Assembly (NCBI GenBank): GCA_036346205.1
Contig: JARFJB010001911.1
Location: forward strand, 2,122,501 to 2,186,500
Reading direction: 5' to 3'
DNA: 64,000 nt
Source of the DNA: Vesta saturnalis
Taxonomy: Eukaryota; Arthropoda; Insecta; Coleoptera; Lampyridae
In this document: positions 12,545 through 23,640 of the stretch, in pieces
Layout: every line of letters begins with the position of its first letter
Numbering within the stretch: position 1 is the stretch's first letter
The notes under the pieces: generated by a model
Seen by the model: the letters and a program-made list of their open reading frames with translations, nothing else
The model's database searches: none
What the model was told of the DNA's origin: nothing
Position numbers and translations under genes: made by a program

Positions 12545-13871
12545 CTATGACCAAAAAAAATCGAAAGTCACTTACGTCAAAATTTCGAAAATCGCAAATG
12601 AAGGTATTTTTGCAAGTCAATTTTTAAAATAGGTATCCAGGTAAAGATAGTTTATTTATAATTAAGTCACCCTTGACGAAGACAGAATATGACATTTTGT
12701 GTGTCAATGTTTGATTGTAAAATAGTTCAAACAATTAAGTTTTCATACTTACTATAATTCTCACAAAGTACAGCAATGAATAACATTTAGATATCATTAA
12801 ACTACTTGGAGTTTGTAATAATAATTCTTATGCACCAGACCGTCCGTACGGTTTTCCTACTAGGTGTCAGCCTGATCATAAAACAATAAGTGCTGTTGAA
12901 GTTCGTTTACTTGAAACTGGATGTTTGGCTCCTAAGATGATTGACGCGCTGGTATTCCTAGACAGCTAACATGGCAACAGGAAGAGTAATTACTCCACAA
13001 CATTGAAGAAGATCCGTCTGTAAGTACCCTGATCTTGGAAACCAATCGTCACCATCGTCCTAGTACTATTGACAGATTGAAAACAGACAATCTGTATCCT
13101 TATCACTTACAGCCGGTTCAAAAATTGCATCCTGGGGATAGTGAGTTGTGCGTACTATTGTGCAGATGGTTTTAAGCTGCTTAGATACAAATGAAGGCCT
13201 TTTAAGTATTGTGGAGTAATGAGGCCATTAGCAAGAGGTGTTTAACCAGCACAACTTTCATAGCTGGAATTACGAAAATCCACATCAAATTAGATAATCA
13301 CATAAGCAAGTGTCCGCATTTTCCGCCTAGAATATTAAACGCAGAGAATTATGCCAATTTTTGCGAAAACACATTACCTACTTTTTTGGGAGATATTCCT
13401 TTATTGCAACGTCCAACTATTGTGTATCAACATGATCGAGCGCCTGCTCATTATTCTCGAAATGTTCGAGAGATATTAAATCGGCGACTTCCCGATAAAC
13501 AGATCGGTCGCGGAGAATCTACTTCTTGGCCACCTAGGTCCCCGGATCTCAACCCAATCGACTTTTGGTCCTACCGAATAATGAAGATGACGTTATTGTT
13601 CATATTTATAGAGCTTTAACTCAAATTACAAACGAAACAATAGGTCCTATTGAAAACAATCTTCTTCGCCGATTGCATGCATGAATAGAATATAATAGAG
13701 AAAATTTCGAACATTTGCCTTTGTAAATTTAAGTATTTTAATTTTATTATGTGTGTATGTCACTTGGTGTAAATTAATAAACTATTTTTACTTGCCATAC
13801 TTTATATGGCCGTAATGTCGTAAGGAGGAACATTTTGAAATTTCGACATAAGTGATTTTCGATTTATTTAT

Positions 13872-13873
<2 letters not shown>
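12545..13873 (+). mobile_element. Tc1/mariner element with terminal inverted repeats
   Basis: The segment at 12561-12592 (TCGAAAGTCACTTACGTCAA...) is repeated in inverted form at 13831-13862 with about five mismatches in 32 bases, and homology extends outward for some bases. A transposase remnant lies between. The right end abuts a long (TA)n run, which hides the TA target duplication. Confidence 0.75.
12838..13725 (+). pseudogene. Mariner/Tc1 transposase, degenerate
   Basis: Frameshifted blocks in order are: an N-terminal segment with a Pro/Arg-rich linker near 12840-12960; EEDPSVS and a helix-turn-helix remnant near 13005-13110; then the catalytic core. The first catalytic Asp block reads LWSNEA, with Asn where Asp is expected (about 13205). 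The second Asp is kept in YQHDRAPAHYS (about 13430), and the final acidic block is present as PPRSPDLNPIDFW (about 13540). The reading frame is lost just after this. The D-to-N change alone would abolish DDE/D chemistry. This is a dead DNA transposon copy. Confidence 0.75.

Positions 13874-13875
<2 letters not shown>

Positions 13876-13931
<56 letters not shown>
13876..13931. repeat. (TA)n microsatellite
   Basis: About 28 uninterrupted TA units directly at the right end of the preceding transposon. Confidence 0.98.
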
Positions 13932-13934
<3 letters not shown>

Positions 13935-14481
13935 CCGGTGCAATTGCATTTTTGAAAGGTTTTCATGCCCGTGTTAAACATTTTCTGTAAAAGCACAGAA
14001 TAAAAAGTAAACAGAATAATTGCTCACAAGCGGCGTCTTTGATCTTTATAAGTACCAAACATATTACAAAATATCTAGTGCGGAACAACACACGACGTTC
14101 TATCCTACTACGAAATAATGAAATAATTTTTAAAATATTCTTTTACGATAATTATGTAACCTTTTTAATACGTTCACAACGAAAATAGGCAACATTGTAC
14201 AAACATGTCTGCGGTTAATAGACATCTAGATACCAACTTGAAAAATTCCAAAGTCCGCTTGTATAAAAGATCAATACCTAATCCAGTTTAATTATTTTCA
14301 CTCTGATTTAATTAACTTTTAATGCATTTGGGCTTCGTTTCTAAACAGTTATTCAGATATTGAAAAAATTTTAAAAAATGCTTAAATTCCACCTTAGGAT
14401 TTGTTATGAACGAATAAGTTCAAAAGTAAATATTTAATTAAGAATTATCATTAATTTGATTAAATACATAAATAAAAAGTT

Positions 14482-14556
14482 TACTTCGAGTAGGATTTGA
14501 ACCTACGACCTGTACTTTGCTAGAGTACGGCGTTAACCAACTGCGCTATCGAAGTA
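14482..14556 (-). tRNA. tRNA-like gene, anticodon AGC (copy 1)
   Basis: On the minus strand a 75-nt cloverleaf can be folded. It has a 7-bp acceptor stem (ACTTCGA/TCGAAGT, perfect), an A-box region TAGCGCAGTTGG, a 5-bp anticodon stem GTACT/AGTAC with loop CTAGCAA, and a T-arm GTAGG-TTCAAAT-CCTAC carrying a good B-box. The loop places AGC at the anticodon, formally alanine, but the G3:U70 pair that marks tRNA-Ala is absent. It forms one end of a foldback structure and has three relatives nearby. It is more likely a tRNA-derived repeat than a working tRNA. Confidence 0.55.
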
Positions 14557-14918
14557 CAAGCCCCAATCGATGTAAATTTTGTCTTTATGTATGTAGAAAT
14601 TCTAAATTTAATGAGATAACAATAGAATTACTTATGTTAATGGAATGTGAGCCTGCAATATCGCAAGGATTCACACATACCAAAGCAACTTGACTAATAT
14701 TAAATTATTATTTTTAATTATATATTTACTTATTCGTTCATAACAAATACTTATAATAATTTAATATTAGTCAAGTTGCTTTGGTATGTGTGAATCCTTG
14801 CGATATTGCAGGCCCACATTCCATTAATATAAGTAATTTGATTGTTATCTCATTAAATTTAGAATTTACATCAGTTCTACATACATAAAGACAAAATTTA
14901 CATCGATTGGGGCTTGTA

Positions 14919-14991
14919 CTTCGATAGCGCAGCTGGTTAGCGCGGTACTCTAGCAAAGTATAGATCGTAGGTTCAAATCCTGCTCGAGGTA
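14919..14991 (+). tRNA. tRNA-like gene, anticodon AGC (copy 2)
   Basis: Mirror-image partner of copy 1, 73 nt, with D-stem GCGC/GCGC intact, anticodon loop CTAGCAA and T-arm TTCAAAT. Changes in the anticodon stem (GTACT/AGTAT) and T-stem (GTAGG/CCTGC) weaken the fold. Probably a pseudo-tRNA within a repeat. Confidence 0.5.
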
Positions 14992-15053
14992 AACTTTTTA
15001 TTTATGTAATTAAAAATTATTATTAATTTTATTAAATACATAAATAAAAAGTT

Positions 15054-15127
15054 TACCTCGAGTAGGATTTGAACCTACGACCTGTACTTTGCTAGAGTAC
15101 CGCGCTACCAACTGCGCCACCAAGGTT
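15054..15127 (-). tRNA. tRNA-like gene, anticodon AGC (copy 3)
   Basis: Minus-strand cloverleaf with acceptor ACCTTGG/TCGAGGT (two wobble pairs), intact D-stem, anticodon arm GTACT-CTAGCAA-AGTAC and T-arm GTAGG-TTCAAAT-CCTAC. It is flanked by ATTAATAATAAAAA-type AT-rich sequence also found beside the other copies, so it belongs to the same repeat family. Confidence 0.55.
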
Positions 15128-15504
15128 CAAGCCCCAATTTTATGTATTTAATAAAATTAATAATAATTTTTAATTACATATTTAACTTTGAACTTATTCG
15201 TTCATAACAAAAACTTATAATAATTTTTATTTATGTGTTTAATAAAATTAATAATAATTTTTAACTCCACCTAAGGAATTTACGTCTCCTTTCAAATAAT
15301 TCCATAGAACGTAATTAGTCGATATGTTTAAGATCTATATCTAGGTATTTTGATAGCTTAGAAATACGCAGCTGTTTCAAAAATATTTGATAAAAACTAA
15401 AAACTGACCCTAATACACCCCGCCGCTAGATTTCTTCAGCAGAAATGAAATGAATCTTAAACAAGTACGGACGTATTATGGTTCTGGAGTTATCGGGAAT
15501 ATTA

Positions 15505-15574
15505 ACATACATCCACACTCACACATATCCAAACACACACGCACCCACGCACACACGCACGCGCACATGCATAA

Positions 15575-15644
<70 letters not shown>

Positions 15645-15876
15645 ACTCACACACACATACAGACTAGCACAAACGCGCGCACACGCACACACGTGCACAC
15701 GCACACCCGCATGCACACGCACGCACGCACACACACACAGGCGCGCGCGCAGACGCGCATACACGCACACGTACACACGCACACGCACACACGCACTCAT
15801 GCACACACGCACACACACACGCGCACACGCACACACACGCACACACACGGACACACGCACACACGCACACACGCAC

Positions 15877-15935
<59 letters not shown>
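15505..15935. repeat. Compound (CA)n / (CACG)n microsatellite
   Basis: Two long pure (AC)n blocks (about 15579-15638 and 15881-15935) flank about 220 bp of interrupted ACGC/ACAC repeats. Long open frames of alternating His/Thr or Cys/Val here are artefacts of the repeat. Alternating purine-pyrimidine DNA of this length can adopt Z-form. Confidence 0.97.
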
Positions 15936-15936
<1 letters not shown>

Positions 15937-16180
15937 CATGGCCGGTCTTAGCGAAACTTTGTTAAACGTTGAAAAATAATGTAATACGTCGATTTAACCA
16001 TAGTGGAGGAAAGTCGATTGTGTAACCTTCTATACCTGTATATGTTGTAGATTGGAAGGTAAAAAGCAGAATACAATGGGCTTTTACGAAAAATAAATTG
16101 GGTTAAACGAACTATTTAAAATTGTCATGGATGCAATTGTTCGAGCAGCTGTAGCTCTGGCAATTTAGAGTGATCGGGAT

Positions 16181-16520
16181 CCGAGATAGAGGGCTGCAAG
16201 TGACACCTCTGCCCTACTCTCGAGCGTACGCGCATGCGTAGAGCAGTCGATTGTCATTTCGTAATGTTTGAAAAGGATTTGATATGTTTCAGTAATTTAA
16301 TGATGAATTTTTCAATGATAATTTATTAATAACATGGGCATTTCCAAATATCCAAAAAATCAATAATTAATAAGTAATCGATAATTGCCCATTTGAAGTT
16401 ACATTTTAGTTATGTTTTGGAGTGACATGCTTAAACGTCGTTTGCTTTCTCGCGCAGCGCATGCGCAAAGCGTTACGAAAAGGACAGGAGTGACCCTTGC
16501 GCGCTATCTCTCTTAGTTCG
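16181..16520. mobile_element. MITE-like element with GC-rich inverted ends
   Basis: About 75 bp at 16181-16258 matches the reverse complement of 16437-16520 at roughly two-thirds of positions. Shared words include GAGATAG, CAAG-GTCAC and GCGCATGCG. The interior is AT-rich and non-coding. The total of about 340 bp fits a non-autonomous DNA element. No clear target duplication is visible. Confidence 0.5.
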
Positions 16521-17220
16521 TGGCTTTTCTATGGCAGAAACGGCCAATGCACGTTCCAGTATAAGTACAGTTCAGTGGTTGGAACAGATAATACATTGCA
16601 CAGAAAGTATTTAGGTTATCGTTTTTTATCATCATCTTCTTCAAAACATAGAAAATGTGATTGAAATCTTATCTGTAAACTAGCTTTTTTAATTTGGTTC
16701 GACTTATAATTTTACTACAAAATCATTCTAAAAGTTTCTCGAAAACTGATTAATTAGGAAATAAAATTCAATCGTCATTTTATGATTTCAAAATCAATAT
16801 TTACTCATACAAAAGCTTCACTTTAAGTCATATTGAACCCTTAGTTTAAAAAATTACTTTATTTAAACTGGTTAAACTTTACTTAAAAACTAAAAAAATA
16901 TTAATTTTTGTACTTCAACTGCAATTAACTAAAGTTTTAGTACAAATCTGCGCTGAAATTGTCATACACAAGATTGTAGGCTCAGCTGAAAGTTCCCTTC
17001 ACTAGTTCAAAATATTTAACTTACACTTTCTAACTAAACTCTTACGTTATTAGTTAGACGCGCTTTAAATCTGAGCTGCAAAAAAGGAAACATGATAAGT
17101 TATACAACGATCTTTATTAAAAATATTAAAAACGGTTTGTGCTAATTTACTACCACCTTAAGGTGCTACCTCAAAGTACACATGAACATAATTAAATAAC
17201 CTAAACATAATTAAATTTAG
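16521..17220. other. No gene recognised
   Basis: AT-rich, no supportable ORF or repeat structure. Confidence 0.5.
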
Positions 17221-17275
17221 AATTTACATCAGTTCTACATACATAAAGACAAAATTTACATCGATTGGGGCTTGA

Positions 17276-17348
17276 ACCTTGGTGGCGCAGTTGGTAGCGC
17301 GGTACTCTAGCAAAGTACAGGTCGTAGGTTCAAATCCTACTCGAGGTA
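17276..17348 (+). tRNA. tRNA-like gene, anticodon AGC (copy 4)
   Basis: This is the best-formed copy: acceptor ACCTTGG/TCGAGGT, D-stem GCGC/GCGC with AGTTGGTA loop, anticodon arm GTACT-CTAGCAA-AGTAC, variable loop AGGTC and T-arm GTAGG-TTCAAAT-CCTAC, discriminator A. The 60 bp upstream (from about 17216) match the sequence upstream of copy 2, and the downstream AT-rich tail matches too, so this is a dispersed repeat copy rather than a lone tRNA gene. No G3:U70 pair. Confidence 0.6.
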
Positions 17349-17359
17349 AACTTTTTATT

Positions 17360-18475
17360 TATGTATTTAATAAAATTAATAATTTTTAACCTAAACATAA
17401 CATTGCACCAATATCCAAACTAGAGAAAAATATCCAATTTAGCAATTCAGAAACCGCGCGTTTAAGTTATCAATATACTGTTTTTATTGCCTTTACTTTT
17501 ATAGTGGACGAAGTATAGCCAAAGTCTCATCCTAGAGTCCCTTCAATATTTCTTAACACTTCCATTTAATATTTATTCAACATCTGTCATTAAAATGTAT
17601 GAGAGTTTTCTTTTACTTCACTTCAAGTGTTTCCAAAATCTTAGCCAAAAGAAATCACCATAGTAAAATTCCTTTATTTAAATTTAAATCGTTTATAGGC
17701 CATTCTCACAATACCACTTTCTCACTTAAATTTAACTTTCGGACAAATTTTATCACAAAGAAGATTAACCTCACGGTCGCCATATCAACATGAGTACAGA
17801 CTCCATTTGGACAGAAGCTAACCTACACTTCTGGGTAAAGTCAAAATACGGAAATCTTCTAAACTCTCCACTTATCAAAGTGGAGTTCCAAGTAAAAATC
17901 TGCAGTAGTCGAACATTGTAAAGTAAAATGAGTTTATCTAACAACATTGTTTCTGAGACGTTAAACCATGAGATGAGTACACCACGAATTAAAGCTTCGG
18001 TTCAAATAAACATTTTAACGATAAAGTCCACTATTAACATCTCTTATGGAGCACAATCAACAACTGTAGTAGCACAACTATACTGCTTGTACAATAACGA
18101 TAGTCGAGGTCATACTAGGTAAGTATCAGGAGCAAATACCAAAAGGGTAAACAAGTATCAGCGCTGATAGAATTTCCTATTACCGTACTATGTACCCGAC
18201 AAATAAAAGAAGAGGATTGTAATACTACAAAAGTTTTATTTTTATTGTTCTAGGAGGGGTTGTTTTGGAGCGTCATACATCGGAAGTTTCGTTTCACTTT
18301 TAGGTGTTTAAATTGTCAGTAAGAGTAATCTTTGCATTACCTTAAACTAATTTTGTTTGTTCTATTTGTTATTGAAACCAATAAAGTTCTTGAATTATTC
18401 GTCTACTCTTCAACAATTTTACATAATACTTACAATTTACATTAATTTGATTAATTATTTTTTAAATGTCTTTAC
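17360..18475. other. No gene recognised
   Basis: Short open frames at 17599-17793 and 17928-18122 lack recognisable domains. No repeat or RNA structure was supported. Confidence 0.5.
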
Positions 18476-18479
18476 TGTT

Positions 18480-19300
18480 TCAGCGGAATGTCCGAGTTAT
18501 TGACCACCTTCAAAAAGGAGCCAGGACACTATAAACTTTCCTTGTTGGTTGCGTGTGAAGTGTTTTGTAAAATGTTGTTCGCAGTTTGATTCTTCAGGTG
18601 GCATCGAATCAATTCATATTTGTCCGATACAAATTAATTACCAGAACACTTCAGCTTTTATGAGTACGTCGATAGGCGCGGTTTTGTGGAAGCTTGGTTT
18701 AGTGAGTATGACGTTAGGGGATATTACTATGAGATTTGGCTTATGGCAGTCTGTGTTATCACTGGGATTGCGAAGAATTTTAACTTTGTTGTTAAAGAGG
18801 TCGTCCTTGTCCTGATTGTGGCGGGGATTCGCTTCTTTACTTGAAGGTCGCAGTTTATGTCGATTCCCACTATTTGGATCATGATATACTCTAGCTTAAT
18901 TCGCATTTTGAATGCCAGTGATTCCATTATAAAATTTCATTGATCACCGCTGCCTAAAAGTACTAAACAATGTTTTACTATGATGGCAGTTGATAAGAGA
19001 ACTTTTCCAGAGCCATCGTAAAATATCTGCTTGTTTTGATTCCATTGCGAGGGGTTGCTCTCGTGCGGTCTCCTGAGATTGCGTCGGTCGGTGGTCATTT
19101 TGCGCGATGACTTCTTGGGGTATTTGGCCGTTGCGATCCCGATGCAAAAGGGTATGGTGTTTTACGTTAACATCGTCTGAAATTTCCAACCGTACTAAGT
19201 CGCGATGTGTGCGGGTCTTAAACAATTGAGGCAGAATTTCATACTTGATACTGATATGTTTGATTGACAACTGTGAATGGTTTACTCTCGTTACATAGCG
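18480..19300 (-). pseudogene. BEL/Pao retrotransposon protease region remnant
   Basis: On the minus strand, 19270-18944 includes a KHHTLLHRD-like block that in BEL/Pao gag-pol sits just before the aspartic protease. After a frame break comes KVLLSTAIIV, a lost active-site segment, then MESLAFKMRIKLEY and a run of strand-forming residues (18927-18727) typical of the BEL/Pao retropepsin. The catalytic Asp region (normally D-S-G) is unreadable because of a frameshift near 18940. Nothing of the reverse transcriptase follows, so the copy is truncated as well as mutated. Family assignment rests on the ordered blocks. Confidence 0.6.
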
Positions 19301-21270
19301 TTTTGAGGTTTAAATGGTTGTTAGCTTTGCAATCTGGTTTCTTTGTGTCGCGCCTCTAGAATTTTACATTGCTCTTGAAGGCATTCCGTTAGGTTACCAA
19401 AGATAGTCTATGTTAACCGTTATTTCCTTACACTTTATTTATGTGCTGATGTTTAATTTTGATACCATCAAATACACTAACATGTGAATTATAGGGTACT
19501 CTAGAACGTGTAATGGTTGTACATTGTACCTTGTCTAAATCAGTTCGTAAAGACGAATTCGAATGTATTGGACTTGAAGCGATTTTCATTTTTAATTCGT
19601 TGGTTATGAAATCGTTTGCATAGCCGATCCCAAGAATTTTTGCGCTTAAGCGTAACGCTTTAATTGTATTTGATGCCGTGAGGGATACACTACTCCGTAG
19701 ATTCTTAAACGTTTGAATGCCACTAAGGGTCAGTTTTGTACGTAGGGTTTACACTTGAAATTAGTTAACTGACACATTTAAGAAGTTTGATTGGTTAAAA
19801 TTCAAAATTAGCCAATGACATTTTCTAAATCTGTCTGTTAACTATACCACAGGTGGACTGCTTAGTGTTTTGTTCTTGTGTATTACCGATTGATCTTCAC
19901 TGTTGTCTATTCATTCGACTTCCTCTTATACGCACTTGAACTCGTTGAATGCCTGATCAACCAACTGTTTATATACACGCAATTTTACTCTTCCTTTAGT
20001 TTCGTTAACCACGAACTAAACCTTGTATTTGTACTCTTTAATGTTTAATAACGTTTTAAATCTTACTGAATCTACCGTAACCTCGGCGGCAGAATTTGTT
20101 TGCAACCAGTTTTTCATTATCGCCGTTGTTTATTATAGTTTAACGCATGTTTAAGGTGGATGGAGGAAATAGGCATGCAATAAAAGAAAGATATTGTCTT
20201 ACTTATTGAGTGCAGTTATCCGTATGGTAATCCAAGTGGTAGTTATATTTATTAACGTTTAGTTCACTTTTTTTTTTTTTTGTTTTATATTGTGCCTTCT
20301 TGATAGATTGTCTTTATGTAACACTATTACACTACCCTTAGCGAATGAGTAAAATTATTCTGATTTACCCTTTACCGTACCGTTCGTTGATACCGTGCGG
20401 TGAATGTGTTGCATTCAATTACTTTAACCGCGGTTGCACATGTACATCCGGCTCCAAACACCAAGTCGTGCGCCAAGAGAGTTTAAGTAAAAATGAAAAG
20501 TGTATAATGATACAACTTTATTGAATTTGTACATCCGCAGTGATGGGAACCGTGTCATTTGAGTAACTGGTCTATACTCTCTTTTTACTACACATTGGAG
20601 GAAAGGATTAACGTTACTTGTGACTGGATTCTTATTTTCACCTTAACTTGTAGCAGTCAATGATAAAATTAGCAAATTACAAAAAACTTAAGTTACGGTA
20701 TCTTGTAAACGTCTCGCATGATGTGGCTTAAAATTGACAAAATACATAGAAGTTCAAAGTCCCTCATTAACTAACGTTAGTTACGGCAACAGCTTATGGA
20801 ATGAATGCGCTTCACGTAGTTTAGAATAATTCAAATACGGTTAATTATATGCATACACGCATTAACCTAGTGTCAATTTAAAGAAACTAATATTTCGTGG
20901 TTTCAGGGACCTATTGTACTAAAATAGTATCAAATTATGTATCACCGAATGCGTAATATACTACTAAGTAATTACTAATTAATTTAAACACCCAAAACTA
21001 TTGAATGGACGTTCAACAACTTCATGCTAAAACTATTTTCACATGTTAGTGTCACCCTATCTTTGATACATACAAGAGAGTTGTTTTACCAATACAGCAA
21101 TTTCCATTTTTATGGAATAGTTTTTATTTTTATTAAGGAAGTGTTTATTTGTATAATTACTTTGTGTTAAAGCCAGTTGGTTGAACGTTTTAATTTTATC
21201 GTCCATTCTCTTTAATAGTTTATGAATATCTAAAAACTACTACCGTCTAAGAATTGAAACGTTCACTAAT
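19301..21270. other. No gene recognised
   Basis: Possibly further decayed retroelement, but no motif can be read in any frame. Confidence 0.45.
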
Positions 21271-21274
21271 TGAC

Positions 21275-21772
21275 ATGTGAAATAACACTTTCTTTGGGAA
21301 AAACGGTGTAAAAGTGTTTATTTATTTATTTTGCAAGCTTTCAGACAGAAACTCTGTCCTTCGTCAGGCGTAATATCAAAGTGACAAATACTGATAAGTG
21401 ATAAGATATAACTAGATTAGAGAATTACATTTAAATCACTGTTATAGACAGTATCACTTTCAGTTCTTGAAAATAGACACCCAGGAATCGGACAGTTCAT
21501 ATCCATTATCCTTGTTTCTCGTTAGGCTATTTCAGACTTTCTCGAATCTTCCTTGTACACTAATTCTTATAGTTAGCCAGATTTCTAGTGTTTTTAAATT
21601 TTATATTGTGTAGAGTGTTTAAGGCATGTTCAGCAATTGCTGATTTAGTAGGATGAAGTAAGCGTAAGTGTCTTTTATGTTCTGTAAACCTGGTGTTAAT
21701 ACGTCTTCTAGTTTGACCAATGTAGACTTTAGAGCGAGGTGCTTAGTAAACGCCTCATGGTATTTGGCCTTT
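21275..21772 (-). mobile_element. Penelope-like element, inverted 3' end
   Basis: The minus strand encodes SKVYIGQTRRRINTRF and KSAIAEHAL, the core of a GIY-YIG endonuclease, then decayed sequence. The copy ends in a (TAAA)n-like tract (TTTATTTATTTATTT on the + strand) and TTTCTTTGGGAAAAACGG. It is the mirror image of the 3' part of the adjacent plus-strand element and meets its neighbour without a gap. Penelope-like elements commonly carry such an inverted terminal copy. The GVY half of the endonuclease is missing. Confidence 0.75.
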
Positions 21773-22675
21773 GACAGAATTCAGAAGATTTCGAATTTGC
21801 CTTCCATTTCTTGATGTTCTAATTGAAAGAAAACCAGATGGAATCCTAATACATTTCGTTTGTCGTAAGCCAACTCATACAGATTATTATATTAATGCTT
21901 GATCACACCATCATCCACCACAAAAGTTACAATATGAACTTTGTTCAACCGTGGCACAAACATTTGCCATTCATATAAACTACAACATGAATTAAACCAT
22001 CTTTAAAAGGTCTTCATAAATGATGGCTTCAACATACCACAAATTAAAGACTCATTTTATCCGAGATAAACGATGCCTACGGATGATAAATCTACAACTT
22101 CAAATAAGTTTGTCATTTTACCTTTCCTTGGAATCACAACAATAAAATTAATCAAATATTACAATTTTAAAAGTAGCTTAGTATTAAGTTCGAAATCTTC
22201 TGAATTCTGTCAAAGACCAAATACCATTACGTACATGTGGTGTTTACGAAGTACCAGACTCTTGTGGTAAGGTCTACATTGGTGAAACTGGGAGAAATAT
22301 TAACACCAGATTAATAAATCACAAAAGACACATACGTTTACTTGATCCTACTAAATCAGCAATTGCTGAACATACCTTAAACATTCTGCGTGATACGAAA
22401 ACGCTAGAATTCTGGCTAACGATAGGAATTGGTATACAAGGAAGATTCGAGGAGCTATTAAAATTCTAAAACAGCCTAACAACTTCAACAGAGATATTGG
22501 ATATGAACTGTCCGATACCTGAGTGTTTAGTTTCAAGAACTGAAAGTTATACCGTCTACAACAATGAAATAATTTTATTTCTCTAATGTATATGTGGCAC
22601 TTTGAAAGCGTTGCAAAATAAATAAATAAATAATGGGGCACCATTCTTCCCAAAGAAAGTGTTATTTAACTACTA
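21773..22675 (+). mobile_element. Penelope-like element, RT tail plus GIY-YIG endonuclease
   Basis: From the left, LPFLDVLIERKPDG and RKPTHTDYYINA with SHHHPPQK are the conserved C-terminal part of a Penelope-type reverse transcriptase (21795-21940). A linker is followed by the endonuclease at 22238-22468: GVYEVPDSCGKVYIGETGR with the catalytic Arg, and AIAEH with the catalytic Glu. The element then decays to an (AATA)n tract and the end CCCAAAGAAAGTGTTATTT, the complement of the left copy's end. Several stops separate the domains. The protein would nick DNA and prime reverse transcription. This copy is 5'-truncated. Confidence 0.8.
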
Positions 22676-22679
22676 TCAT

Positions 22680-23635
22680 ATATGTAAATAGTATATTTAT
22701 TATTTACATCTGTGCCACTACTAAAGAAATACTGCGTTATGCTGAGCGTTACTATAAAAAGCATCAAGCATTGAGAAAATTATAACATCGCGAAGACCAA
22801 GTCATAAAACAGTCTCAATGTCAACAAGAATGACATGGGCAATCCATTTGAATATTGTTAGCTTAGATTATATTATTCGAATTTTACAAATGACTTGGTT
22901 TTCACAAAGCATTAAAAATAAGTCGAATAATGCTCGTTTTAAGATACATTTACTAAAATATTAATTACTGTCATACTGCATTTTTGCGAAATCTTCCAAG
23001 ATAAATAATAAAGAGAGTATAAATTCTAAAAATTGAGTTAGTATAGTAAAACATCATTTATGTGAAATATTCCCATTATCCCAGCTTATCCCTACTTATA
23101 AAATCCTGAATGACTTAATATAACAAGGTGTATTAAAACCTCGCCTGTGTCTGTCGATAAAATTAACCCACTCCGGATTCAAAAATGTTATTATTAAAAT
23201 AGTTTCAACCCTCAAGTATTTTGCAATTAAGTACGTTTATTGTTCTTAAATGTAATATCAAAAGGGAACCTTCTGTTATATAATAGATTAAATGACCGCA
23301 AATTTAAGCTAAAGTTGGCGTAACAAATTCAATCTCAATATTTATTCAACAAATAAGAAAATTGAACAAAATTTTAACAATTATAGTTTTATTGCTTAAA
23401 GGTCAAATGAATAAACTTGTATATTGGCGATTTTAGTGATTAACTTTTCTTGTATAAATTTGAATGGCACAAAAAACACTGTAAAAGTGTCGTAAAGCTG
23501 GACTTACGCGTTTAAGAGTGTATTTAAACAGCTAATACATATACGTTCGTTATAATTTGCATGAAAACAAAACTGTCTAAAAATGTTGAAGGAATGGCGT
23601 CGCGTTAACCGATATATTAGCGGTAATCCCACTAT
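22680..23635. other. No gene recognised
   Basis: AT-rich, no supportable feature. Confidence 0.5.
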
Positions 23636-23640
23636 ACAGT

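Larger units (their letters stand above)
14482..14991. repeat. Foldback inverted repeat ending in tRNA-like modules
   Basis: The segment 14482-14700 is repeated in inverted orientation at 14768-14991 with few differences. The centre is a short AT-rich spacer. Each outer end carries a tRNA-like module pointing away from the spacer (minus at the left, plus at the right). The inner arms include the shared words ATCGCAAGGATTCACACATACC and its complement. Transcripts would form a hairpin of about 220 bp. Confidence 0.85.

Noticed and set aside
15450..15965. ORFs of 157-171 codons on + and about 90-97 on -
   Set aside because: They are translations of a CA/CG microsatellite (His-Thr or Cys-Val repeats) with no evidence of a gene.
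18549..18815. Plus-strand ORF of 88 codons
   Set aside because: Antisense to the BEL/Pao protease fragment, which has the recognisable motifs.
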